Of a DNA stretch of 64,000 nt, positions 11,762 to 21,548 are shown piece by piece. Each line of letters begins with the position of its first letter. Within the stretch, counting starts at the first letter, position 1. The stretch covers positions 434,001 to 498,000 of the forward strand of contig JACGCM010002894.1 in the NCBI GenBank assembly GCA_014058105.1, in the 5' to 3' direction. A program made the position numbers and the translations under genes. The DNA comes from Kingdonia uniflora (lineage: Eukaryota; Streptophyta; Magnoliopsida; Ranunculales; Circaeasteraceae). The notes under the pieces were generated by a model that did not search any database, had not been told where the DNA came from, and saw nothing but the letters and a program-made list of their open reading frames with translations.

Positions 11762-14459
11762 CCTGAAGATTTTTTATTTTTTTTGCAAAGCAAGCTGGGG
11801 TTGAAGGCAGACCCCCCCTGCTCATATTAACAGACTAAAGAGAATGTACAAGGTTGGAGGAGGACCTTACAGGCAAGATACACCTCCAAAAAGAGAAAAC
11901 AAAACACACAGACAGACAGAAGAACAAGAGACTAACATCTAGTATACCACTTCCCTCTCAAATCATCATCCATAATCTTGTCAAGCTCCAGGGGGAAGTT
12001 ATCAAAAAACACTAGATCGACTCCAGCTTCAGTCACCATTTTAGACAACAGATCAGCTTCATTGTTCGCCTCACCATAACTGTGAATTTTTTTGAAGCTC
12101 TCCAGCTCACCTATCATGTCAAAAAAAATTTCTATCATTGGTCTACACTCCCAAGGAGGAGCCACTCCATTGATAATGTAAGACAACAACAACTTTGAGT
12201 CAGTAGTGACCCAAATTCTTTTTTCTCCCCTTGCCAATCCCTTAATGACTCCACTATGCAGAGCTTGTATTTCATGGTAGATAACAGAAACAGAAAAAGG
12301 CATAACAACACTTGCATAAGCAAGACTACACACCCCAACCTCCCTCAAAGACCCATCTGTGTTTAACATAATCACTCCAGGGGGTGGGGGAATCCATCTG
12401 CAAGTAACTCTGTCCTTCAAGTACAAGGGGATCTGCAGTCTCCAACTAGAACAGTAATGTCTGGAGTCAAGGGCTATCTTCTGCTGAGTCTCCATCTCAC
12501 TTCAGTAAGTAGTTTATGAGCTATGTTGCTAGGTTGCATGTAGCTGTTGTTAAAGACTTTTGAGTTTCTCTCTAGCCACATAGTAGATCATGGTCACCAA
12601 CCATAGCAGTTGAAAGAGCTTTTGACAGAATCACTTTATGTGAGAGACTTTTGATCCAATAGAACTCACCCTCCAGGCTCCCACTCACCCTAATAATGTT
12701 AGTGCTTTTTAAAATCTGATTCCAGATATCATTGGCATAGCCACACTTCATAAAGAGGTGTTCAAGGCTCTCACCTAAGGCCCCACACATATTGCAATGA
12801 TCAACCTCAATAATCCTTCTCTGCACAAGTCTGTCACCGGTCATAAGAACACCATTAATAGCCTTCCAGGAAGTAAATTGGTATCTAGGAACAGCCACTT
12901 TGTTCCAGACAATCTCAGCCCATTCAACCTTTGTTCTCTTGTCCCTAAGGGCCTCATAAGAGGATGCAACAGAGTATTCCCCATTAACACAGGCTTCCAA
13001 ATGATTCTATCCTTTCTGTTTTTTGTAATTCTCACTCTTTTTACCTCCTCTTGAAGCTCTGGCTCTAATATCTGTATGATATTATTAGGGATACTCCATT
13101 CAAAATTTGTGATTATATTTCCTACAAAAGCATTTTTGTTCAAATAAGAGTTGTAGGTGAGATCTTGAGAGAAGTTGTTAATCATAATACCTCTAGGGAG
13201 CCAAGGATCTTGTCATAACTTAGTAGCCTCTCCATCTCCTATTTGATGTAAAACAAAGTTCCAAACTGCCTTTCTGGTTTTGAGAATATTCCTCCAGATC
13301 CAAGAACAATTTTGAGGGACATTGAGAGACCAAAAATTCTTGCCTTTTAACAGATTACAGTTCACCCAAGTAGTCCATATATTCTCTTTTTTTGATACAA
13401 CTCTCCAGGTGTGTCTCACATGATGGCAGCTAAATTCCAAGTTCTTATACATCTAATTCCCAAGCCACTTTCATTCTTTGGGTAACATAGCTCCTTCCAA
13501 GCTATTGGAGCTTTTTTCTTATTCTCCCCTCTACCTTACCACAAAAAACTTGAGCAAATCTTATTGATATTATCCATTGTATGTTGTGGGAGAAGATAAA
13601 TGCTCGTCCAGTCAATAGACACACTTTGTAAGACAGAGAGAATTGGTTGAAGTCTATCAGCACCTGAGAGATGTCTGTATTGCCAAGACTTGATTCTTGA
13701 AGAGATAGAATCTGTTAGTTGCTGGCAGTTCCTAGCTCTTAGTCTAGTTGAGGTAAAGGGAACTCCAAGATACTTGAAAGGCATGGTCCCTTCTGTGAAC
13801 CCCAAGACATTGCATATCTGCTCTTTAGGCATTACTCTAGCAGAAAAGTACACCTTGGACTTATTGAGATTGACCTCCATCCCAGTCAACTTGTTGAAGT
13901 GCTTGATGATGTCTCTAAGGGCTGTAGCTGATTGCATATCTCCATTAAGGAACACCAACAAATCATCTGCAAAAACAAGGTAAGTCAGCATGGGGTTTTT
14001 GCACTTGGGGTGTAAAAGAAAACTACCTTCATTAGCTTTTTTATCAAGAATAATGCCAAAACTCTCCATAACAAGGATAAACAAATAAGGGGGAAATGGG
14101 GTCCCCTTGTCTCAACCCTCTCTTGCCAATAAAAAAACCCTCAAGAGTACCATTAATATTAATAGAATAGCTAGTAGTAAAGATACATAACATAATCCAT
14201 TTAATAAATTTTTCAGGAAAGTTCAGAGCTAAAAGAGCGGCTGAGACAGCACCTCATTGGACAAGGTCATAAGCTTTTCTCAAATCAATTTTAGCAGTGC
14301 ATCTAGATTTTCCAGTATCCAGGTGGTAATTCCTAACAAGCTCATGAGCAATGAGGGGATTGTCAGAGATTTGCCTTCCTTCAAGAAAGGCAGATTGGTT
14401 GTGTCTGCCAAGTTGGCCTATAACTTTCTTCAATCTAGTTGTAAAACCTGAAGATTTTT
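11762..14459 (-). mobile_element. 5'-truncated LINE retrotransposon with 13-bp target duplication
   Basis: The 13-bp sequence cctgaagattttt is present at 11762-11774 and at 14447-14459 and bounds the element. On the minus strand the element ends in an A-rich tail (complement of ttttttattttttttg). Coding order on the minus strand is reverse transcriptase from its middle (about 14440), then a zf-RVT cysteine/histidine segment, then RNase H. The 5' end is cut inside the RT domain, which is typical of incomplete target-primed reverse transcription. Several stops and frame changes make it inactive. Confidence 0.9.
11932..14440 (-). pseudogene. LINE ORF2 remnant: RT (partial), zf-RVT, RNase H
   Basis: Read on the minus strand. 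14440-14090 holds RT palm sequence including a QSAFLEGRQISDNPLIAHEL-type block and [10 protein letters not shown]. 14084-13536 is an open frame with the catalytic FADD box (YLVFADDLLVFLNG) and the LGVPF motif. 13452-12572 is broken into several frames and includes the zinc-binding segment DHCNMCGALGESLEHLF. 12495-11932 is an RNase H domain with LNTDGS, TTDSKLLL and NNEADLLSKM. Known role: ORF2 reverse-transcribes the element at the nicked target. Here the N-terminal endonuclease and half of the RT are missing, and the frame is interrupted near 14250, 13500, 13200 and 12500, so it is dead. Confidence 0.88.
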
Positions 14460-14924
14460 ATGCTCTTCCCAACGGCTATAATAAGGGCTAGTTGTCCATT
14501 TTCAAATCATCGTAAACAATTCTCCAATCTTATATATCATCATTGTCATTTTTTCTTCTGCAAGACATGGTGGATTGCTAAGACGATTTTTGATCTTTTG
14601 AACGATTCTTCCACTGATAAAGATGTGTTGTTGCTCGACTCTTCATTATCCCACGATGATATAATACATGCGATCAAAGAGGAGATTATACACAATCAAA
14701 TTAAAATCAGCTACTTAGAAGTTTTTTCTTAGAATGTCGGGTTGAAAGGAAGATAGTGAAGAAAAAAGAAGTAAATGAAAAATTGGACGTTTCTAGCCGT
14801 TGCATTTGACTTTGGCTATAAACATCTCGTAATTTTATTAAAGAAAAGCGAGAGGCACTTGATGCTAAACTCAAAACTCAAGCACCAGGATTAGAATGCT
14901 TGAATGTTGAGTTTCAAATTTCTT
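14460..14924 (+). other. Unassigned repeat-like DNA flanking the LINE
   Basis: With the LINE removed, 11500-11761 joins smoothly to this stretch, so both are one older sequence. A plus-strand open frame (14460-14732) reads WWIAKTIFDLLNDSSTDKD and an acidic/Glu-rich run. This faintly resembles the N-terminus of PIF/Harbinger-type plant ORFs, but I could not confirm it. A duplicated gcgccccatg (about 11714 and 11742) lies on the left side. Confidence 0.3.
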
Positions 14925-15785
14925 TTATTTTTTTTAAGACACAAAAGCATAATTTATTAATTAAATTAAATAAAAACTACAAGGAAGATCCAAAGGAACC
15001 AAACCATAGAAGGACTGGAGAAACCTAAGGTATCAGGTCCCTTCAAGAGGGCACTTAGCTAGGAGCAGTTCCTAACTAGTTATGACTCAAGGAGGGAGAA
15101 GATTTAACTAATGCAACCTCAAACGAGTCCCTGGGGGGCTCACTTAAGGGAATCTAAAGCTAGGCATAAACATAAATTCATGAACAAATTCATGCATTAC
15201 AAATGAAGGCACGCAGCTCCACCAAGTAACTTCAGGAGAAAGAAGAATGGCCTTGTTTGCAATCTTGTCGGCAACTGAGTCGCCCTCCCTGAAGATGTGG
15301 GAAACTCTGTGTTAAATAGATCTGAGAAAGTGAAGACAATTACTTCACCTAGTACGTACATTCCAAGGGACATCCAAGCTCTTCCTGATGATAAGGTCCA
15401 TCACCACTTTTGAATCAAGTTCAAGCCATAGAGAATCGATACTCTTTTACATAACAAGTTCAATTGAAGTGATAGCCCCCATGATCTCAGCATAGAAGGC
15501 AATACAATGACCAAGGGAAAGACCAAAAGCTCCCACAAAGTTAGTTTTGATCTCTGAAAATGCTACCGCAACCACCATCTCCGGGGTTGCCTTTGGAGGC
15601 ACCATCTGTGTTTACTTCAGTCCACCCAGGAGGGTTCCAATATACCTTTTTGATGCAAGGCACAAACCCGAGCTTCACGCCAACACCAAGACTTCTTATG
15701 ATATCAAAATCTTGAGGGTGGGAACTCCCTGAATAAATTTTATCCGAATCAAGCAGCCAACTCCTAAGATGGAAGGCCAATTAAA
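14925..15785 (-). mobile_element. Second LINE 3' end (RNase H only)
   Basis: On the minus strand, 15780-15541 encodes the start of an RNase H domain (WTEVNTDGASKGNPGDGGCG with the catalytic Asp). After a frame break the likeness continues as ..GLSLGHCIAFYAEIMGAI.. and ..LWLELDSKVVMDLI... toward 15370. The minus-strand 3' end is A-rich near 14925-14936. Everything 5' of RNase H is missing. I found no convincing target duplication, so the limits are approximate. It differs from the LINE at 11.8 kb in sequence and is presumed to be a separate insertion. Confidence 0.75.
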
Positions 15786-16164
15786 GTATAATCATACGTG
15801 GTAGCCAATATTTCAAGTATCAAGCCTACTTTTGGAGATGGTCTTAGCAACAAAAGTTATTGTATCTCCAAAAGCTAAGAATTTGTTATAGTACTGTATT
15901 AGAAGTAGTTATAAGGACTCGTTAGATCAAAAATTCTTGATTGTTTTTGTGTTTGGGGGGTTACCTTGAGACGAATGAGCATGGGTTAAGTTGAGAAGAT
16001 TGAGATAGCAAGCATGTGGTATAATCTGGTAGATGCAGGCATTATTAACACTTTGAGAGATTATTCTCAATAGGCAAACGAGATTGAAAGAGAACGACAA
16101 GAAAAGAGAAGAGAATAGAAAGATTGACCGAATCATCAAATATTTTCCTGTTACCTAGATTACG
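15786..16164. other. Gene-less stretch
   Basis: AT-rich sequence between the LINE fragment and the solo LTR. The minus-strand frame at 15927-16139 has no recognised domain. Nothing else is seen. Confidence 0.4.
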
Positions 16165-16280
16165 TGTGGGGACTTATTCCTCTCACTCGTAATCGAGCTC
16201 ACCCAGTTCGATTTACCTCCATCTCAAGCTCACGCAATTTCAGCACACAACACTCCAGTCAAACATTCTAACCAACCCCA

Positions 16281-16864
16281 TGTTGAGAATCCGAGTTAGC
16301 TACTCTCTTCCTCTCGTCAAGAACGATTACGCGGAAACACCAATATAAGAGAATAAACAAGAATCAAGCAAGAACAATAAGACACACAAAAGTTCCAGAG
16401 GATGGAAGTGGAAAATCCTTTCAGATAAAAAAACCACTCCCGAGCAATTCACTATGTAAATCAAACAGGTTACAATGATCTCTCAAAGCTTAATGATGGA
16501 GTCTCTCAAACCTTAAAGCTTCTATAAGATTAAACTCTCACAAGATGATTAATACAATAACCTAGCACCCCTTTATATAATAGAGGGATCACACCAAGAT
16601 TAGAAACTTCTAATTTACATGGGTACAGATCTCGAGGCAAACTCCTACGTCTCACAATCAAACTTCTAAATCGGAGGGAGCTTCTAAAAATGTTAAACAC
16701 CAATCTCGTTCGAACGAGTCACAAAGTCGTTCGAACGACTTTGTCCTTCTGGGCCAAATTCCAGCAAGCTTGACTCTTCGTTCGAACGGACAACAATATC
16801 GTTCGAACGAATCTAACCAGTTTTCAGTCTTGACAAAACATAGCTTCGAGTTCATACCTTAACA
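16281..16864 (+). mobile_element. Nested solo LTR, 584 bp, TSD cccca
   Basis: Begins TGTTGAGAATCC and ends CCTTAACA, so it has TG...CA ends with inverted tgtt/aaca. It is flanked by a perfect 5-bp duplication cccca (16276-16280 and 16865-16869). A TATA-like tttatataatag lies near 16572. It interrupts the family A LTR, so it inserted later. The superfamily is not determined; the terminus suggests Copia. Confidence 0.85.
16705..16812. repeat. Four GTTCGAAC palindromes within the nested LTR
   Basis: The palindrome cgttcgaacg or a near-copy occurs four times in about 100 bp (near 16708, 16728, 16779 and 16800), each with partly complementary flanks (ctcg..cgag, gtcg..cgac). It could be a protein-binding cluster in the LTR's 3' half or simply a family-specific repeat. 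No function can be assigned from sequence alone. Confidence 0.6.
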
Positions 16865-17399
16865 CCCCACGAACTACATAAGAAACTACATCAAACTAAA
16901 CCCGGAAAACGTTATTTAGTCAAAGACACCTGTCTCCCACGAACTCGTCAGTTATTCAGTCAACCGCCACTAACCACATTATTCGGAAGATGTGCTCCAG
17001 CACGACGAAGAGCTATGGGGAAAGCCTATAAAAAGGAAAAGTTTCAGAAGAGACAGAGACCAGAAAAATTACTCAAACTTCTTATTTACGAGATCAAAGG
17101 CATTTCTATATTCTAGAGATCACTTGTAATAAAGATTTCCACTCAAAGCTATAAAAATACTTTTACAAAAATCCTCCATACGAGGTCATGGTTTTTTACC
17201 TATTCAGAGATTTTTCACGCTAAAAACACCTGTTTCAATTTCTTGTTTTCCATTATCATATTGTTACAGGATCATTGGTGTGATAGCTAATTCCTAATCG
17301 TATCGAGCTACGGAATTTGGCCATTACATTACCTATTAAATATCAAGGGAGAGATGACAGATAAAGAGAGACCAAATGTTCTTTCTTTTTCATTTTGGA

Positions 17400-17525
17400 A
17401 AAAAACAAACATTTCGGGGATGACAAGTTCATTCCCCTAGGAGTATGAAGATAAGTTTGTGAAGTCCCCTTTAAGTTTGGTTAAGATTGAAGATGACAAG
17501 TTCATTCCCCTTTAAGTTTGGTTTA
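17400..17525. repeat. Short direct repeats downstream of the solo LTR
   Basis: gatgacaagttcattcccct occurs at about 17419 and 17493, and cccctttaagtttggtt occurs twice alongside (about 17466 and 17507). The pair forms a partial tandem duplication of about 70 bp. No gene is seen between 17329 and 17928. Confidence 0.6.
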
Positions 17526-17928
17526 CCTTAAGTTCTGCAGAAAGTGGCTGGTGCTTCCTTGTTTAATTGATTTCAAGTGTAACTACTGGATTCTGGACAT
17601 ATGCTTTACTTGGGTACATCTTTGTCATGTTATTGTCTCCCTTGTTAACCGTGTGTCTTTCTCCAGACCTTAGTGTACTAAACCACCTTCGAGTTTCCAC
17701 GTCCACCAGGCACGTTACTGTTATTTCTAATAACCATCCACGTATATGCTGAAGTTAGGTTTTTCTTGAACTTCATTTTGCTCATCATTTTACATATGAC
17801 GATTATTGTGTTACTCATTGAAAATTATTGGACATCATATTTTGCCCACTTATGATTGCGAAAATTGGCATGTTGTACTAGCTTTAATAAAACTCTTGTA
17901 TTGATGATCATCAGATAGTTCAACAAAA

Positions 17929-18192
17929 ATGGATAATCAGCTTGCCCCTCCTATATCCCGAGTTAAAGCCACACTCAACCTCGGTTTGGAAACTTATTCT
18001 GTGAGCAGTACTAGTGGCAACCTAGTCTCTGAACAGATAATCTCTATGAAAGAGGAATGCATGAGGATACTGAAGGAATTTATCACCAAACACAATGTTC
18101 CCAATGATGTACCAGATGAAGCCGTTGAAGGTTCTTCTGCAGATGAAGATGAAGATGAAACTCCTGAAAAGCCTCTGAAGAAACGAAAGTGA
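17929..18192 (+). CDS. Small ORF / terminal exon with acidic-basic C-terminus, unrecognised
   Basis: This open frame of 87 codons starts MDNQLAPPISRVKATL and ends in an acidic run (SSADEDEDETPEKPLKKRK) that looks like a nuclear-localisation tail. A good splice acceptor (atcatcag) lies at 17915. The frame stays open from that acceptor through DSSTK into the ATG. It may therefore be the last exon of a gene whose earlier exons are not recognisable upstream, where a solo LTR lies. Codon use looks protein-like. I do not recognise the family. It could be a small complete gene, an exon remnant, or a chance frame. Confidence 0.4.
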   Translation: MDNQLAPPISRVKATLNLGLETYSVSSTSGNLVSEQIISMKEECMRILKEFITKHNVPNDVPDEAVEGSSADEDEDETPEKPLKKRK

Positions 18193-19360
18193 CTCATAGA
18201 TTTTCACGGCCCCTTCAGAGAAAAAGTTTTGTAATTTAAAAATTGGGTAGAATGAAAGAGCAGTAGGTGTAATTCTATAATGCTGTTTATCCTCTTTGTA
18301 TGGAAAAGTTCTACTATCACAGTTTTATGGCTGAATGAAAGGAAACATGACAGGATTGTGTTGATTGTTTGTGACATCAATGACTTGGGTGTTTTGCCTT
18401 TTCAATCTTGAAAGACATAAAAATGAAGGTTTTCTTCCTTTCTAAATTTCAACTCAATAGTCTGTTCTGCCTTTTCTTTTATCTTGGCTATTTCTCAGAG
18501 TTTCAGAAGTTTTTGATACCACACAATTTCGGTGATCAATATTAAACAATGTGTTATTTCTCAGAAATTTTTTCAAGAAAATGATCTTTTTGTGTGAATA
18601 CTTAAATTACAGTGTCACACATAGGTATCTAAAGTCGTCATATTATAGATTTTGCATAGCTCAATGCAATGTGGATACCAAGTTTTGTGTATCTACACCT
18701 TTCCTGAAGGAGAATTTGCGTTGAGATGTCAAACAACAATTTCCAGCAATGGTTATCCATTGCTACTGATAACCTGAATTCTCTTCCAGGGGATTTTTCC
18801 CTTGACCAAACTCGCCTCTGCACTTCTATAAATTTCTTCAGGGGCGGATATGGGCAACAGAAATTTCCTTCCTCCTCTGAAATTCAAGCCAAGAACAGTA
18901 TGATATTCAAAGGGTCACAAGAGAATGAAACACCCGTCCAGTCCAGTTCTTATATGCAAGTCTGTAAAGGGATGTTTTAACACATTTATTTAGCCAATTG
19001 GTATGTTTTACACATTTATTCAGCCAAATTGGTCTGAATGACAGTCCTGTCCAGAGACCATGGTACACACTAAACTCCCAAGATAACAATGATAAAATAC
19101 AACCTAAAATGCAATCTAGGATATCTGGCCGCTTCCCTAACATTTTGAAATATACATTTGTAACTGATAGTCTAAGATACATCTGAATGACAGTCCATAT
19201 ATCAAGTTATGCTTTATCAAATAGAGATAAATACTAAAAACGAATCTGACCTAATGTCCCTGTAATAGTCGTTAACAGGTGTATATCTTTTTGTGGGTAG
19301 GGTATCAACTGTACTTGAACCACAGATATCAACCTTAGTGAGTACAACTCCAAAGATAAG
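18193..19360. other. Intergenic stretch
   Basis: Contains the 3' flank of the small ORF and of the Abitram gene. Around 18970-19045 a ~33-bp unit (tgtttt(a)acacatttattnagccaa) is duplicated, and ctgaatgacagtcc recurs near 19032 and 19185. The frame at 18726-18980 (+) has no recognised motif. Confidence 0.45.
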
Positions 19361-20979
19361 TCATGAAAGATTTCTCAACTTCTTGTATTCCTCAACGCTC
19401 AATAGGGAACTTTTGGCTTTAAGCCAATCTGATGGTCTCGGCATGATAATTGCAACAAACCCTTCTCTATCTGCCTGTTAAAATAGAAGGAGAAAGAAGC
19501 ATGTGTTATAAGCTGATAAAGCCTGATAAACCCGTATCAGATTCATGAAGAACTCAAATAAATACGGTGAGACTGATATCATCAGACCCATACCAGATCA
19601 AAACAAATCCTAGGCAGCAACAGTGTTGAATCTCATATCTCCTCCTGTATTAATCTAGGTAACAATGACATGGATACGGGTGTTGGTGTCCGATTTTATA
19701 CATATCAATCAAGTTGATCTTTTTTCTTCTCAAAATAGGTTATAATTGCTGTTATATGAACTTCGTGAATAAAAAAAGCTTCAGTATTAACAATCATGTC
19801 AATCATATTTGACAAAATTATGGATAGTGTTATTCTCCAAATCTCATTACCAGGAAAAGACATAATATTAAAATATGGAATCAACTAATGAACTCCTTTT
19901 AAGAGGAGAAAGCTAGTCTAAGTTCAGCTGAAAAGAGACAGAATAAGATACACACACACAAGAAAGTTTTTGAAAACCTCCTCATTTGCTTCACGTGTGT
20001 TGAATAGTATGAATAGTATCAGAATAAGAAAGTTGTATATGATTCTTACCGCTGAGTTGAGTAATTCGGGTTGTTTGATTAGCTTATCATTCACTTCTAG
20101 CAAAGACCCTTTTACGCAACACCTGTATCAGAAACCATAATCTCTTCACAGAGAAAACAAAAAAGAAAAATGCAACACAATAAATAAAATCACTTAGGAA
20201 AACACAATAGACAAACGTCTGGGTCTTTCCTCCCACCCAACGTCCTCAACGCTAACCAACCTGACAATGTATGAAGTATCATCAGCGCACACCTTGCACA
20301 AAGCTGTGTTCGATTCAAAATGATGTGCATTCTGCATTAGAAAAAACGTCTTAGCAAAATTATATTTAGGTAGATATTATCAGTATCTTTCTGGACAACG
20401 GGAAATTATCAACTAACCGTAATCAGTCAAAATAACCTTAAAGTCATTTCCTCCTCCTCCTCCTCTTCAACAATCACAAGCATTGTATAATCAATGAAAG
20501 AGTAAAACAATAAAAAATAAAAAAATTACCCTTTTACGCTTTCCAGTGACCTTAATGTCGCTGCGATCCGATTTACCAACATTGAAATCGACAGAAGTAA
20601 TGCCTCCCTCGTGCTTAAATGCAGCATGAGTGGGGGCCAATCCGATTACACATAAACTGTAATTAAACAATCAAACAGATATAACACAACTTGTACTTGT
20701 TTTAAAAAAAAAAAAAAAAAAAAAACAATCTTTGCTATGAGTACTAACCCGTTAGCGTGGCGATAGATGTACTGATCATGTAGTGGCTTTATAAGATCTG
20801 GGTTTATCAAGTTATTGTTGTTAGACACACACAGAGAGGTTTAGGGTTTAAGGGGTTCAAAGGTAGTACTAACCTGGAGCGAAGTAGGTGACGAAATTAG
20901 CTTGAATTGCAGAAGGGGGAGTGAGTGGGAGATTGTCTGGAACCAACACTACAACCTCCTCTTCTTCGCTTCTTCCCAT
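19361..20979 (-). CDS. Abitram (actin-binding transcription modulator, FAM206) homologue, complete, 6 exons
   Basis: Minus-strand exons are 20979-20874, 20797-20749, 20656-20530, 20331-20261, 20122-20050 and 19474-19361; they join to 540 nt, 179 aa. The start is MGRSEEEEVVVLVPDNLPLT. Family blocks are QYIYRHANGLCVIGLAPTHA, GGITSVDFNVGKSDRSDIKV, VTGKRKRNAHHF and the C-terminal GFVAIIMPRPSDWLKAKSSL, followed by LLSVEEYKKL. The length agrees with animal Abitram (about 180 aa). The fold is glycine cleavage H/biotinyl-lipoyl-like. Animal members bind G-actin and act in the nucleus and dendrites; the plant role is unknown to me. The first splice was fixed by frame: only the acceptor at 20798 keeps exon 2 open and yields the conserved block. 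No disabling change is seen. Confidence 0.92.
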
Positions 20980-21436
20980 CTCAAACTTTAGAAAATTAAA
21001 ATTACGTCTAAACCTTTCGGCTTAAGGTTAACTACGGGCGAACCTCAAAAAGCACCATTAGTCTGTGCCGGTACTCCCGTCTCCCGTCTACTTCTTTTTT
21101 ATTTAACCCGGAAGAAGACCCCTCTATTCTTCATTTATTGACCAATCCCTTTTCAACAGATTACGGCAGTCAAAGTCAATTCACCGGCCAGTTGACCCGT
21201 ACAAGCCTGTAAAAAACCCAATATACAAAACATGTGCGATTCATCTAATCTCAAAAAATAAAACAAGTTTTTTATGAGCGAGAAAGTACCTGCCCAATTT
21301 TTCATTCATCTGATCTCAAAAATCTCTCTCTCTCAAAGACAATCATTTTTTACCTCTCTCTCTCTCTCAAAGTTCTTAAGACAAAACCAAAGTTTTGTCA
21401 AAGACAACCATTTCTCCTCTATCAATAGTAAAAACG
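20980..21436. other. Region between Abitram and the MULE gene
   Basis: Divergent 5' flanks: the Abitram leader to the left and the leader of the MULE transposase gene to the right. It includes CT-rich microsatellite-like runs (ctctctctc near 21320 and 21355). I could not locate the MULE terminal inverted repeat with confidence. Confidence 0.4.
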
Positions 21437-21510
21437 ATGGGAGCAGGTTCAAAGCCTGTTATTGAGGCGGGTGGAATGAAGAGGAGAGCATTGAAGAGGT
21501 TATTGATATA

Positions 21511-21517
<7 letters not shown>

Positions 21518-21547
<30 letters not shown>

Positions 21548-21548
21548 C
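21518..21548. repeat. (CT)n/(TA)n microsatellite
   Basis: Runs of tctctctctc followed by tatatatatata within the first intron of the MULE gene. A simple sequence repeat, probably length-polymorphic. Confidence 0.85.

Larger units (their letters stand above)
16165..17328 (+). mobile_element. Solo LTR (Gypsy family A) containing a nested second LTR
   Basis: Starts tgtggggacttattcc and ends ggccattaca. The same ends occur at 57511-58092 and, inverted, at 50252-50851 (tgtaggggcctatccc). After removal of the nested insert its length is about 575 bp, matching 582 and 600 bp for the other copies. It contains a TATA box (cctataaaaagg, near 17030). Flanks ttacg and ttacc differ by one base and are a probable 5-bp target duplication. 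No internal retrotransposon DNA adjoins either end, so this is a solo LTR left by LTR-LTR recombination. Confidence 0.85.

Noticed and set aside
13690..13983. Plus-strand 97-aa frame
   Set aside because: Antisense of the LINE reverse transcriptase, which has the FADD catalytic box on the other strand.
14925..15785. Target-site duplication for the second LINE fragment
   Set aside because: Flanks near 14910 and 15785 show no shared stretch beyond chance, so the limits are left approximate.
16705..16812. CRISPR-like array from the repeated GTTCGAAC motifs
   Set aside because: Units are only about 10 bp, spacing is irregular, and the host is a plant nuclear genome; they are LTR-internal palindromes.
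20646..20828. Minus-strand 60-aa frame as a separate gene
   Set aside because: It contains exon 2 of the Abitram gene read through into introns on both sides.
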